A DNA stretch of 64,000 bases, taken from positions 3,858,001 through 3,922,000 of the forward strand of contig NZ_CP053346.1 of assembly GCF_013113735.1 (NCBI RefSeq), in the 5' to 3' direction. The translations under genes were made by a program, and so were the position numbers. The stretch comes from Sphingomonas sp. AP4-R1 (GTDB taxonomy: Bacteria > Pseudomonadota > Alphaproteobacteria > Sphingomonadales > Sphingomonadaceae). Below the pieces are notes generated by a model. It was not told the DNA's origin. It did not search any database and saw only the letters and a list, made by a program, of their open reading frames with translations. Positions 8,350 through 15,778 of the stretch are shown piece by piece (positions within the stretch are counted from its first letter, which is position 1; the number at the start of each line of letters is the position of its first letter).

Positions 8350-8972
8350 GCGGCCGCTCGTGCGGGCATGCCGGCGAGCGCGAGCGTGCACGCCTGGAAT
8401 GTCCCCGCCTGCTGGAGCTGCCGAAGCGTCTCGGTCGTGATCTCGATCTGAAGCGCACCCGCCATGGCGCGTCCTATCCGGCGTGGCGTCCCGAGCGGCC
8501 GGCAATCCCATCCCAGCGCCAGGATCTGGCGAAGCCAACCGGACTCGGCGATGCAGGTGAAACTCCAGATGCCCCGCATCATCGCATAGCGTACGGCCGC
8601 CGTGGTCAACGCGTTGCGGACCTGGCGTCTCTCCGGCGCTCGCAGACGCGGCGAAAGGCAACCGCGGCTGATCTCCTGGATATGCGGCGACCGAGGCACG
8701 GGCTGGTCGCACAGTTCGGGGAAGATCGTGCCCAGGATATGATCGCTATCGGTCGGCAAAAGCCGGATCGAGCCCAGATGGCTGCCGCTGGCATCGCAGG
8801 CGACAAGATAGGTGGCGGCGCACGTGTCGAACTGGTCGATCTCGAACTGATCTGCGACCACCGGCACCTCCCACTTCAGTAGGTCCACGAAGATGCGTTT
8901 GCGATCGCGGTGCATGTCGTCGGTGAGCAGGTCGGAGCCCGGTGTGTGCGCGCCGTGATAGATGCGGATCAT
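8346..8972 (-). CDS. luxI: LuxI-type acyl-homoserine lactone synthase
   Basis: A 208-residue autoinducer synthase. It shows the conserved Arg, Phe and Trp of the N-terminus (RKRIFVDLLKWEVP), the acidic pair in EIDQFD, the Arg in GSIRLLP, and the Glu-Arg pair in IQEISRGC. It makes an N-acyl homoserine lactone from S-adenosylmethionine and an acyl carrier or acyl-CoA. ATG 8972 is chosen over the longer frame because GGGAGG lies six bases upstream and the family begins there. It leads a three-gene coupled operon. No LuxR-type receptor is present on either side, which is unusual. An imperfect dyad (CTACCTAGGGGGT, 9031-9043) upstream might be an operator. Confidence 0.88.
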   Translation of the reverse strand: MIRIYHGAHTPGSDLLTDDMHRDRKRIFVDLLKWEVPVVADQFEIDQFDTCAATYLVACDASGSHLGSIRLLPTDSDHILGTIFPELCDQPVPRSPHIQEISRGCLSPRLRAPERRQVRNALTTAAVRYAMMRGIWSFTCIAESGWLRQILALGWDCRPLGTPRRIGRAMAGALQIEITTETLRQLQQAGTFQACTLALAGMPARAAA

Positions 8973-9198
8973 GATGAGCCTCCCATGGTCTGAGCCCGAT
9001 CGTCGCCGGGCTCCCATCCGGACGCATCCCGCTACCTAGGGGGTTGCGACGCCAGAGCGGCCGGCCGCCCGAAGGGCTGCCCGTCTAGGCGAAGCCCGTC
9101 GGCAGGTCCGGCGAAGGGGAGGGGGGAGGAAATCTGGCGAGCAGAGGCAGAACGGCCATCGATCCAAGCGTCTGCGTTACCACCAGGAGAACAGAAAG

Positions 9199-9657
9199 AT
9201 GTTCGGATCCTTCAGGCGCCGACGGGCGCCCCGTGCGCGCACAACCTGCGATGCGGCCCGCGAGACGGCGGCGAAGGGGGCCCGCCCTGGCCCACCGGCC
9301 GTCGCTGCCGCGCGGGAGTATTTCTGGGATCGCGACGCCATCTCGTTCGATCCGCTCGAGACCGTCTTTGTGCGGGATGGTGCAGGCGTGCGGGTGCGAG
9401 CATGGGTCCATATTCCGCCGGACCGACTGTCGCCGGCAGACCGGGTCAGCATCGATCTGAGCGCACGCGCTTTCGCCGACGAGCCGCTTCTGGCCCGCAT
9501 CTTCTTCCTCAGCACGTCGTATGGCCTGTCGATCCGTGACATTGCGCCCCTGCTCGACATTGGGCCAGGCGCCGCCCGACGCCTGCTGGTTCGCGCCATC
9601 GCCTGTCTGGATGCCGCCCGTCTCGGGGACGTGGGGGACGCGGAACGACAAGAGTGA
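9199..9657 (+). CDS. Sigma-region-4-like HTH protein
   Basis: A 152-residue protein. The N-terminal 40 residues are basic and low in complexity. The C-terminal part (LLARIFFLSTSYGLSIRDIA and the Leu/Ala-rich segment after it) resembles the helix-turn-helix of sigma-factor region 4, but there is no region 2, so it should not act as a complete sigma factor. AGGAG lies ten bases upstream of the ATG. Its stop overlaps the GTG start of the toprim gene by four bases, so it belongs with the DNA-metabolism genes downstream. It may be a DNA-binding accessory protein of the element; that role is inferred. Confidence 0.6.
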   Translation: MFGSFRRRRAPRARTTCDAARETAAKGARPGPPAVAAAREYFWDRDAISFDPLETVFVRDGAGVRVRAWVHIPPDRLSPADRVSIDLSARAFADEPLLARIFFLSTSYGLSIRDIAPLLDIGPGAARRLLVRAIACLDAARLGDVGDAERQE

Positions 9658-10562
9658 CCATCAAGACGACTTTTCCCCCGGTAAGCCGGGATGAGCTTGC
9701 GGCCCGGGGGCAGAACCTCGTCCGCGCGCTGGGCGGTGCCTGGCATGTCGATCGGGGAATGTGTCGCTGCCCGGCCCATCTCGACCGGACACCGAGCCTG
9801 TCGGTTCGCGTGGGCGAGACGGCTTTGCTGTTCAAATGTTTTGCCGGGTGCGCGACCGGCGCTGTCTTGCGGTCGCTCGACCGGATCGACCCGCGGGCGC
9901 TCCGCGCGCGGGCGATCGTCCCACATCGGCCGGCAGGATCGCCTTGGTCTGAAGAACGCATTGCGACATTGTGGCGGGAGGCGTCCGCGATGTCCGGCAC
10001 GCCGGCCGAGCGATATCTGGTCGCGCGCGGCATCGATCAGGAGTCGGTGGCGCTGCGCTACGCCGCCCGTGTGCCCGTAAGGCTGGACCGTGAACTTCAC
10101 TTTCGGCCGGCAATGCTGGCCGCCGTTTGCGAGGGCTCTCGCATCGTGGCCCTTCAGCGAAGCTTCCTTGATCTCGGGCGAACCACGCTCGCGCGAGACC
10201 TTGCCCAGCCGCGGCGTATGTTGGGCAAGCCCGGCCAAGGTGCGGTCATGCTGGCGAGCGCGGGCCCCATATTAGGCTTGGCCGAAGGCATCGAAACCGC
10301 ACTTTCGGCCATGCAACTCCTTGGCATTCCGGTCTGGGCGACGCTTGGCGCCGAACGGCTTGCAAGGATCCGCCTCCCGGCAAGGCTCGAGCGGCTCGTC
10401 CTGTTGCCGGACACCGATCCCGCGGGCGTGGCGGCGTGCCAGCGTGCGATCACCGCTTATGCCGGCCGAACTCCTAGCGTCGAGGTACGCATGCCGCCGC
10501 CGCCAGCAAAGGACTGGAACGACGCGCTGCCCACGTGGTCAACCGGCGCAGGTGGAGATTGA
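9654..10562 (+). CDS. Toprim-domain primase-like protein
   Basis: A 302-residue protein. The N-terminus has a CHC2-like zinc module (MCRCPAHLDRTPSL, then FKCFAGC), and the C-terminus a toprim fold with the catalytic Glu in LGLAEGIETALS and DTDPAG providing the acidic pair. The arrangement matches short plasmid and ICE primase-like proteins that prime the transferred strand or assist element replication. It lacks a helicase domain. GTG start in the four-base overlap with the preceding gene. Confidence 0.82.
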   Translation: MTIKTTFPPVSRDELAARGQNLVRALGGAWHVDRGMCRCPAHLDRTPSLSVRVGETALLFKCFAGCATGAVLRSLDRIDPRALRARAIVPHRPAGSPWSEERIATLWREASAMSGTPAERYLVARGIDQESVALRYAARVPVRLDRELHFRPAMLAAVCEGSRIVALQRSFLDLGRTTLARDLAQPRRMLGKPGQGAVMLASAGPILGLAEGIETALSAMQLLGIPVWATLGAERLARIRLPARLERLVLLPDTDPAGVAACQRAITAYAGRTPSVEVRMPPPPAKDWNDALPTWSTGAGGD

Positions 10563-10616
10563 ACGGCGCACATAGCGTCTCTGCCTCGAAATCGGCTCCG
10601 CTTCGTTTCCTGCTGC

Positions 10617-10766
10617 ATGACCCATCACAAACTCACGCTTCCCAGCAAAGAATGCGTCGTCTGCCGACGCCCCTTTGCTTGGCGGAAGAAATGGTCACGC
10701 GACTGGGCGCAGGTGAAATTCTGCTCGGATCACTGCCGCGAAAGCGCGAAGCGAACCGGCGAATGA
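10617..10766 (+). CDS. DUF2256-family small zinc-ribbon-like protein
   Basis: A 49-residue protein. It contains [14 protein letters not shown] followed by [12 protein letters not shown], i.e. two CxxC/CxxxC pairs with the WRKKW signature of DUF2256. Family members are probably small zinc proteins and often neighbour DNA-repair genes such as photolyases. Here it lies between a toprim protein and a thermonuclease, 54 bases after the former. Function unknown beyond probable zinc binding. Confidence 0.78.
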   Translation: MTHHKLTLPSKECVVCRRPFAWRKKWSRDWAQVKFCSDHCRESAKRTGE

Positions 10767-10883
10767 GCATGGCCCGGAGACCGGGCCTGCGCCTGCGGGC
10801 GCGCCTCTTCCGATTGCGGCCGATCGTGCCGGTTCTTGCGGAACGGCGATGCACGATGACGCAGCCTCGACTAGATCGTGCCG

Positions 10884-11282
10884 ATGATCGGCTTGTTTTT
10901 CGTTGCTGCCACCACGCTTGAGGGACCGATCCGCGTTGTCGATGGGGATACGATCCGTGCCGGATCGGAACGCATCCGACTGCTCGGCATCGACGCCCCC
11001 GACGATCCCCATAACGGTCGCTGCCGGCCGGTGCCGAAGCCGCGCGCCATTTGCGACAAAGCACGCTCGAGCGAGGCGACGACGTCTCTTCGGGCGGCCA
11101 TGACGCCGCGGCTCGAGATCGAGCGGGTCGGCCGCGATCGTTATGGTCGCACCCTCGCCATCGTCTGGTCCACGCGGGCGAATCTCAGTTGCTGGCAGCT
11201 CCGCCGCCGTCAGGCCGTCTATCATGCCGAATGGGATGATGGCCGGCGTGTCGCCCGCGCTTGCCCGGAGGTCGTGCGGTGA
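10884..11282 (+). CDS. Thermonuclease (SNase-like) protein
   Basis: About 132 residues of a staphylococcal-nuclease-like domain: VVDGDTIR (calcium-binding Asp), IRLLGIDAPD (catalytic Arg region), and RVGRDRYGRTLAIVW near the C-terminus. Such small nucleases cut DNA and RNA and are common on plasmids and ICEs. A short hydrophobic start (MIGLFFVAA) may be a weak or degenerate export signal. A GTG at 10878 is an alternative start. It overlaps the next gene by four bases. Confidence 0.78.
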   Translation: MIGLFFVAATTLEGPIRVVDGDTIRAGSERIRLLGIDAPDDPHNGRCRPVPKPRAICDKARSSEATTSLRAAMTPRLEIERVGRDRYGRTLAIVWSTRANLSCWQLRRRQAVYHAEWDDGRRVARACPEVVR

Positions 11283-11479
11283 TCTCCGATCGCGAGCTTT
11301 GGGCCTGCGCGGCAGAGATAGTGCGGCAATATGGCGCGCATGCGATCGATCATGCCTCAAGCCGCGCGGCCGACTTGGCGAGAGCCGGCGATGAAGGAGG
11401 CGTCAGGGCCTGGGTCTCGATCGCCGACCGGATCGGGCAGCTGACCGATCTGCCCGGCGAGGGAGACCGGCCGAACTGA
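11279..11479 (+). CDS. DUF6961-like small protein
   Basis: A 66-residue protein with GTG start coupled to the thermonuclease stop (GTGA). It starts VISDRELWACAAEIVRQYG and continues with an alanine- and aspartate-rich helix ending in VSIADRIGQL. This matches my memory of DUF6961, small helical proteins frequent in sphingomonads. No function is known. The coupling suggests co-expression with the nuclease, perhaps as a partner or inhibitor, but nothing in the sequence demonstrates this. Confidence 0.65.
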   Translation: MISDRELWACAAEIVRQYGAHAIDHASSRAADLARAGDEGGVRAWVSIADRIGQLTDLPGEGDRPN

Positions 11480-11586
11480 AGAGCTGGCCTCTTGGGGCAC
11501 CGGCGATTGCGTATTTTCGACTATCGTCCGTCTTGAATGTTCTGCAAATGTTCCCAGATGACGACATCCGTCTCCCGAGGTTTCAT

Positions 11587-11823
11587 ATGGACGCCATCAT
11601 CGCCCCGCCAATACCGGCACCGAACCCCGATGCGCCCGAGGACCGGCGCGCGCGGGCCGCCGCCGCGTGGCAGGCCGCGTTCGATCCCGACCATCTGATC
11701 GATCAGCGGGCGATTGCGGGCGCGGCGGCGCAGGCCCCGCTCTCCGATCGGGACGGGTGTCCGCAATTTGACCCCGTCGCCTTCGCCGATCTGGTCACCT
11801 TCATCGCGGAAATGCCGTTCTGA
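11587..11823 (+). CDS. Small hypothetical protein coupled to the AlkB-like gene
   Basis: A 78-residue acidic, Pro/Ala-rich protein beginning MDAIIAPPIPAPNPDAPEDR. ATG 11587 is preferred to 11533 because GAGG lies seven bases upstream. Its stop overlaps the start of the AlkB-like gene by one base (TGATG). It has no motif I recognise. Translational coupling suggests a function linked to the dioxygenase or a role in setting its expression. Confidence 0.55.
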   Translation: MDAIIAPPIPAPNPDAPEDRRARAAAAWQAAFDPDHLIDQRAIAGAAAQAPLSDRDGCPQFDPVAFADLVTFIAEMPF

Positions 11824-12407
11824 TGCTCGATCTCTTCGACGCGCCGGTCGTGCCGGGTATCACGTCGCGGGCGGATGTTGTGACATGCGCCGAGGAGCAA
11901 GCCCTGATCGCGGCGATCGATGGCCAGGCGCTCACGCCTTTCCGGTTCCAGGGCCATACCGGCAAGCGACTGACCCACAGCTTCGGCTGGAGTTATGATT
12001 TCGAGACCGCGCAACTGGGCCGCGCTGCGCCCATGCCGGCTTGGCTCGCCGAGTTGCGCGACCGAATGGCCGTCTTTGCCGAGCTGGCGCCGACCGAGCT
12101 CGTTCAGGCGCTGCTGATCCGCTATGATGTGGGAGCGGGGATCGGCTGGCACCGCGATCGACCGCTCTTCGAGCATGTGGTGGGATTGTCGCTCGGTGCA
12201 CCGGCGACATTGCGGCTGAGGCGTCGCGTCGGCGATCGCTGGCTGAGGACGGCGCTGCCTCTTCCGGCACGAGGCGCCTACCATCTGTCCGGTGAAGCGC
12301 GGCACGCCTGGGAGCATAGTATCGTCGAGATGGCCGAGACACGGCATTCCATCACGTTCCGAACCTTGTCGGATAAGGGGCACAGGCTCGCTCGCTCGAC
12401 CCTGTGA
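11823..12407 (+). CDS. AlkB-like 2-oxoglutarate/Fe(II) dioxygenase
   Basis: A 194-residue protein of the AlkB family. It has the iron ligands His and Asp in WHRDRP, the distal His in the RHAWEHSI segment, and the double Arg in RHSITFRT that binds 2-oxoglutarate and substrate. AlkB enzymes oxidatively demethylate alkylated DNA or RNA bases. A YDVGAGIGWHRD context and full domain length suggest an active enzyme. With the nuclease, primase-like and zinc-ribbon genes upstream it forms a DNA-maintenance segment of the element. Confidence 0.85.
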   Translation: MLDLFDAPVVPGITSRADVVTCAEEQALIAAIDGQALTPFRFQGHTGKRLTHSFGWSYDFETAQLGRAAPMPAWLAELRDRMAVFAELAPTELVQALLIRYDVGAGIGWHRDRPLFEHVVGLSLGAPATLRLRRRVGDRWLRTALPLPARGAYHLSGEARHAWEHSIVEMAETRHSITFRTLSDKGHRLARSTL

Positions 12408-12415
12408 GAGGGGTA

Positions 12416-13024
12416 TCATCCCTGGTCGTCGATCCAATGCTGGAGTGCGTCGGTATGGGCTTCGCGCGCCTTGCGTACGCGTAATTCGGCCGTCTTTCTA
12501 TCGCGTTGATGGCGAGTATTAAGATCCCGTCTCGTGCGTTCAAGCGCCTGCTCGCGCTCGCGCAACGCAGCCTCCTCCTGCGCTTGCGCGGCGACCAATG
12601 CCTCCAGACCTTGCTCGGCGCGGTCCAGCGCGGCGCGCGATGGACGTGGCTTGGACCGGGGCCGCGGCTTGGACTTCGGCGTCTTCTTTGACGATGCGCG
12701 GGCTTCCTCCCCCTGCGATCCGCCCCGTTTCGCCTTTCGATCGGAAGATCTGCGCCCGGGCCGCTTGGGACTGGGCGCGGCGGCGGGAAGGGCGGCCAAC
12801 TGCTCCTCCGCAGATCCGCGCAGACGTTTGATCACCTGGCCGGGAGACGCGAGTGGTTCTGCGGTCAGCGCGTCGTCCGTGACCAATTCCGCGATCCCGC
12901 GCGCGAAAAGGTCCGCGTCGCTGCCCCAGGCCTCGAGCGCCGCTCTGCGGCTCGACGCCGCGACATAAGCATCGTGAAAGCCGATCGGAGTCCGGAAGAC
13001 CTTGAGCTTGCGCTTTGCCGCCAT
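12416..13024 (-). CDS. Conserved coiled-coil protein often labelled TolA-like
   Basis: A 202-residue soluble protein. The N-terminal 70 residues (MAAKRKLKVFRTPIGFHDAY, then FARGIAELVTDDAL) form a conserved domain. A Lys/Pro/Ser-rich linker follows, then a charged coiled coil (LDRAEQGLEALVAAQAQEEA onward). Such proteins are frequently auto-annotated as cell-envelope TolA because of the coiled coil, but there is no membrane segment, so that name is misleading. The basic linker suggests nucleic-acid contact. Function unknown. It is convergent with the AlkB-like gene, eight bases away. Confidence 0.65.
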   Translation of the reverse strand: MAAKRKLKVFRTPIGFHDAYVAASSRRAALEAWGSDADLFARGIAELVTDDALTAEPLASPGQVIKRLRGSAEEQLAALPAAAPSPKRPGRRSSDRKAKRGGSQGEEARASSKKTPKSKPRPRSKPRPSRAALDRAEQGLEALVAAQAQEEAALREREQALERTRRDLNTRHQRDRKTAELRVRKAREAHTDALQHWIDDQG

Positions 13025-13335
13025 GGCAACGTCTTAGCGTGCTGCGGTGCGGACGCCATGGACAAGCGATCAAGCTGCCGCAGCTTTCCCGGAATAAGGC
13101 CGTACCGCAAGCGACTGGTCGTCGCTGCCGTCTGGCGAAACCCCGCGAAAGTCCCGGTCATCCTCGACGCGATAGCAAGCCGCCCGATCATGGTTCGGCC
13201 AGAAAGCCAGCGTCTCTTGCCGGTGCCGGCCACAGAGCCGATCGGACAGATGCCATGACGCGGCGGCTGCATATATCGCTTTCTGGGAGCGTTGCATCCA
13301 GCCACGCCATGCGCGGCTTGTTCAGCGAAGCCTGG
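13025..13335. other. Intergenic region without a supported gene
   Basis: A 76-codon minus-strand frame (13070-13297) has a mixed composition but no ribosome site or recognisable motif, so I do not call it. The region should hold the promoter of the coiled-coil gene on the minus strand and the end of the HU transcript. Confidence 0.35.
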
Positions 13336-13608
13336 TCAACTGACGAGTTCCTTGAGCACTTTGCCGGGCCTGAATTTGGCCCGGGCCACTGAGCCGATGC
13401 TGATCGGCGCTCCAGTCCTCGGATCCCGGCCCGCAGAAGGTTTGCGATGGGAGATTGAGAACGCTCCGAAACCCACGAGACGAACCTCTTCTCCTTTCGC
13501 AATCGTCTCGGCGATCTTGCCAAGAAAGGTTTCTACAATTTCCGCAGTTTCCTGGCGATTTATCCCGGTCCCTGAAGAAATTTCCGCAATAAGCTGATGC
13601 TTGTTCAT
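13336..13608 (-). CDS. HU-family DNA-bending protein
   Basis: A 90-residue histone-like protein of exact family length. It starts MNKHQLIAEIS, has the GFGAFSI turn, and the DNA-binding arm with PRTGAPISIGSVARAKFRPGK. HU dimers bend and compact DNA and assist replication and site-specific recombination. ATG 13608 is chosen over 13623 because it gives the canonical N-terminus and has TGGAG eight bases upstream. Position inside an ICE suggests an element-encoded nucleoid protein, possibly for silencing or integration; inference. Confidence 0.92.
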   Translation of the reverse strand: MNKHQLIAEISSGTGINRQETAEIVETFLGKIAETIAKGEEVRLVGFGAFSISHRKPSAGRDPRTGAPISIGSVARAKFRPGKVLKELVS

Positions 13609-14349
13609 ACACGAACTCCACAAATGCAGGCCATTTCACCGATCGCAACCGCGATCCTGGATACTAACATTGCGCGAGTTTGTCTGGCTGCTTCAAGATT
13701 GAAACAATCTATAGGGTGCCTGTCAGGCGTATGCGGTTTCTGAGCTCAACCGCTTGCTGGTTCAGCCACGAGGGCCAAGATCGGGGCAAGACCGACAAGG
13801 CAGGATCGAGGCGACGATCAGCGCATACGGCGCGACGGCAAGGCGTTGTGGTGCCCTGCCGATTGCCCTGGCAACACCGCCGGGCTGGGATACGCTCTGT
13901 TTGGATGCGTGTCGGGCAGCAGCGTGCAGCGACTGCGCCGGATATGCGAAGGGCCGCCCCTCGCAGGACGGCCCCTCCATTGTCTACCGAACGCGGTCAG
14001 TTCAGGCGAGCCGCGGCCCCGCGGTGGAGGCCATGCTCAGACGTTCTGCCGTGGACGGCATATGACAATGAGACATTCGACCACCTCCTTTCCGTTGTTG
14101 ACGATGAACAGGATGTGGGAGGCGTCGTCTGTCTTTCAAGCAGGCTAAACCTCTAAATTTCCAGCGGGACTTCGACAGAGACGGTGGGCTGGTCGTCGCC
14201 CCTGTCGGTCAGGCCGGGACAAGGACCAGGATCAGCGGCATCTACCCCGCCTCGCGCCGATCCGCGTGGGCGGCAGAAGAGACGAGGTCTCCCGAGTTGC
14301 AAACATGACCGGGCGAAATGAGCATCGGCGTCACGCGCCACGCTCGACG
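13609..14349. other. Long gene-poor stretch
   Basis: No convincing gene over about 250 bases. Open frames on both strands are Arg/Ser/Pro-rich shadows. The stretch contains the HU promoter at its left end, a short minus-strand frame with a strong ribosome site (14002-14076, listed separately) and a GGGCCG/CGGCCC hairpin near 13955-13985 without a T-tract. Confidence 0.4.
14002..14076 (-). CDS. Possible 24-residue peptide ORF
   Basis: The frame reads MSHCHMPSTAERLSMASTAG and ends in PRLA. It has an excellent ribosome site (GGAAAGGAGG, 7 bases before the ATG) and is followed on the same strand by a GC hairpin at about 13985-13955. It has no homology I recognise and could be a leader peptide, a short translated regulator or a chance frame. 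The strong ribosome site is the only real support. Confidence 0.25.
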   Translation of the reverse strand: MSHCHMPSTAERLSMASTAGPRLA

Positions 14350-15162
14350 TCAGGACGCGACAAGCGCCTCCAGTGTCGCCGAGACGGTTGCGCGCAGAGC
14401 TGGCTGCCGCGTCACTTCGAGCATGGAGGCGAGGCTGCGGCGCGCTCCCGCGACGTCATGATCGACAAGCTCGAGCCTCGCCCGCTGCCACCATGCCTGC
14501 CCATATTCCGGTGCGAAGACATTGATCCTCCGATAAAGGTCCAACGCCCGACTGCCCATGCCGGCCTCTTCCGCCCGCGTGGCCTGATTGAGGATCAGTC
14601 GCGCCAGGATCGCCCTGTTGGGCATCGCCGCGACCTCCACGACATCGGACTTGGGGGGTGTCGAAGACGCCGAGACCAGAGTGAAAAGCTGGTCCGGTTC
14701 AACGAGCACGCCGCCGCGAAACGGGTCGATCACGACCGAGTCATCCGAATCCCCGACCAGTACCAGCACATGCCCCGGCACATCCAGCATGCTGGCTATC
14801 CACCCCAGGCGCCGCGCTGCGGCAACGTACAGGATCGACAGGCTGACAGGCAGGCCTCGGCGCCGGTCGATCACCCGGATCAGATCGGCATTGGCCGGAT
14901 CGTCATATGTATCACGATCGCCGACCAGATCGAACTCGCCATTCAGCACAAGCGAGAGTGCGTCGGCGCGATCATGGGCCGTCACCGCATCGGGCGCCAC
15001 CGCGCGCAATCGCAGCGCGATCTCGCCTATGAAAGCCTGATAGGGCTCGAGGTCCGTTTCCGGATGATCGAGCGCAGCGAGCGCCAACGCGGCTTCATCG
15101 AGGATGATGGTCTCTTCATCGACGAGACCAAGTCGCATCAGATTGTCGTCCATCGCGATCAT
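14350..15162 (-). CDS. SirB1/transglutaminase-like protein with TPR-like tail
   Basis: A 270-residue soluble protein of the SirB1 (transglut_core2) group. The N-terminal helical part contains ALAALDHPE. The core has SLVLNGEFDLVGDRDTYDD, RRGLPVSLSILYVAAARRLG and VPGHVLVLVGD, and DPFRGGVL follows. The last 70 residues form tetratricopeptide-like helices (DLYRRINVFAPEYGQAWWQR). The usual catalytic cysteine position reads as Ser (PVSLSILY), as in many SirB1 members, so enzymatic activity is doubtful. Role unknown. Confidence 0.75.
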   Translation of the reverse strand: MIAMDDNLMRLGLVDEETIILDEAALALAALDHPETDLEPYQAFIGEIALRLRAVAPDAVTAHDRADALSLVLNGEFDLVGDRDTYDDPANADLIRVIDRRRGLPVSLSILYVAAARRLGWIASMLDVPGHVLVLVGDSDDSVVIDPFRGGVLVEPDQLFTLVSASSTPPKSDVVEVAAMPNRAILARLILNQATRAEEAGMGSRALDLYRRINVFAPEYGQAWWQRARLELVDHDVAGARRSLASMLEVTRQPALRATVSATLEALVAS

Positions 15163-15364
15163 ATAAGGGCTCAGTGCGCGATCGCAATTTCGCCCGCCGA
15201 GCGATCGCCATTCTTATGGTCCGGCCACCAACATCTGTGCTTCATCGCCGGGAAAAGGGCTCGGATCGCCAATCGTCGCGATCGCCAATCTGGCGAAGGC
15301 GTCACAAATCTGTACGTGCTTCTGGGGACAGTCCGTGGATAACACCCAATCGGGCTTGAGCGAT

Positions 15365-15379
15365 GTTCTCTCTATGTTC
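15365..15379 (+). promoter_or_regulatory. LexA (SOS) box, GTTC-N7-GTTC
   Basis: GTTC-TCTCTAT-GTTC matches the alphaproteobacterial LexA site, a direct repeat of GTTC with seven bases between. It lies 11 bases before the ATG of the small gene at 15390. It is nearly identical, in inverted orientation, to the box at 15744-15758, so the two flank that gene. Confidence 0.72.
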
Positions 15380-15389
15380 ATTACGAGCC

Positions 15390-15764
15390 ATGGTCGATTC
15401 GTCCCATGATGCGGAGGAGGGCGCTGAGCATTCCGACCGGCTTGGACGGGCCTTTCAGATGCGCGTCGACATTGCGGTTGCCCTGGCGCTCGTGCCGAGC
15501 CGGCTGCGTCGCAGCCTCGGCGACCGCAACGCGGCCAAGGCCCAGGCTGCACGCGCAGAGATCGTCGAACGGATCGCAGCGGCCATCGAGCGCCGCTTTC
15601 GCATATCCTGGATCGGGAGCAACGATGGGACAGCCAATGCCCGCGCGCTGGATCGTGCGGCACCATTGTTCGGCGGACCACAGCCAGGCGATGCGGCCGA
15701 ACCGAGCCAGCAGCAACGATTGACTTCGCCGGCCTCTGTGATGGAACATAAAGAGAACATTTGA
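15390..15764 (+). CDS. Hypothetical protein between two SOS boxes
   Basis: A 124-residue protein beginning MVDSSHDAEEG with a basic helical centre (RLRRSLGDRNAAKAQAARAE followed by a second helix, IAAAIERRFRISWIG). ATG 15390 is preferred to 15363 because the earlier codon lies within the LexA box. Placed directly behind an SOS box and in front of imuA, it would be an SOS gene if real. The opposite strand is also open across this interval, so a shadow cannot be excluded. Its end overlaps the second SOS box. No motif recognised. Confidence 0.42.
   Translation: MVDSSHDAEEGAEHSDRLGRAFQMRVDIAVALALVPSRLRRSLGDRNAAKAQAARAEIVERIAAAIERRFRISWIGSNDGTANARALDRAAPLFGGPQPGDAAEPSQQQRLTSPASVMEHKENI
15744..15758 (+). 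promoter_or_regulatory. LexA (SOS) box of the imuA operon, GAAC-N7-GAAC
   Basis: GAAC-ATAAAGA-GAAC is the reverse-complement form of the alphaproteobacterial SOS box. It ends 20 bases before the imuA ATG, as expected for a promoter-proximal LexA operator. Known imuA-imuB-dnaE2 cassettes in this class of bacteria are LexA-controlled. Confidence 0.85.
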
Positions 15765-15778
15765 GTCGTAAGGCGTCC

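Noticed and set aside
9021..9050. lux-box-like dyad upstream of the AHL synthase gene
   Set aside because: The dyad around CTACCTAGGGGGT is too imperfect to call as an operator; mentioned only within the gene entry.
10633..11360. Long minus-strand frames opposite DUF2256 and thermonuclease
   Set aside because: Arg/Ser-rich shadows; the + strand genes have recognisable domains.
13955..13985. GGGCCG/CGGCCC hairpin as a terminator
   Set aside because: Short stem and no T-run on either strand.
14266..15342. 358-codon + strand frame
   Set aside because: Antisense shadow of the SirB1-like gene; high His/Arg/Gln content and no motif.
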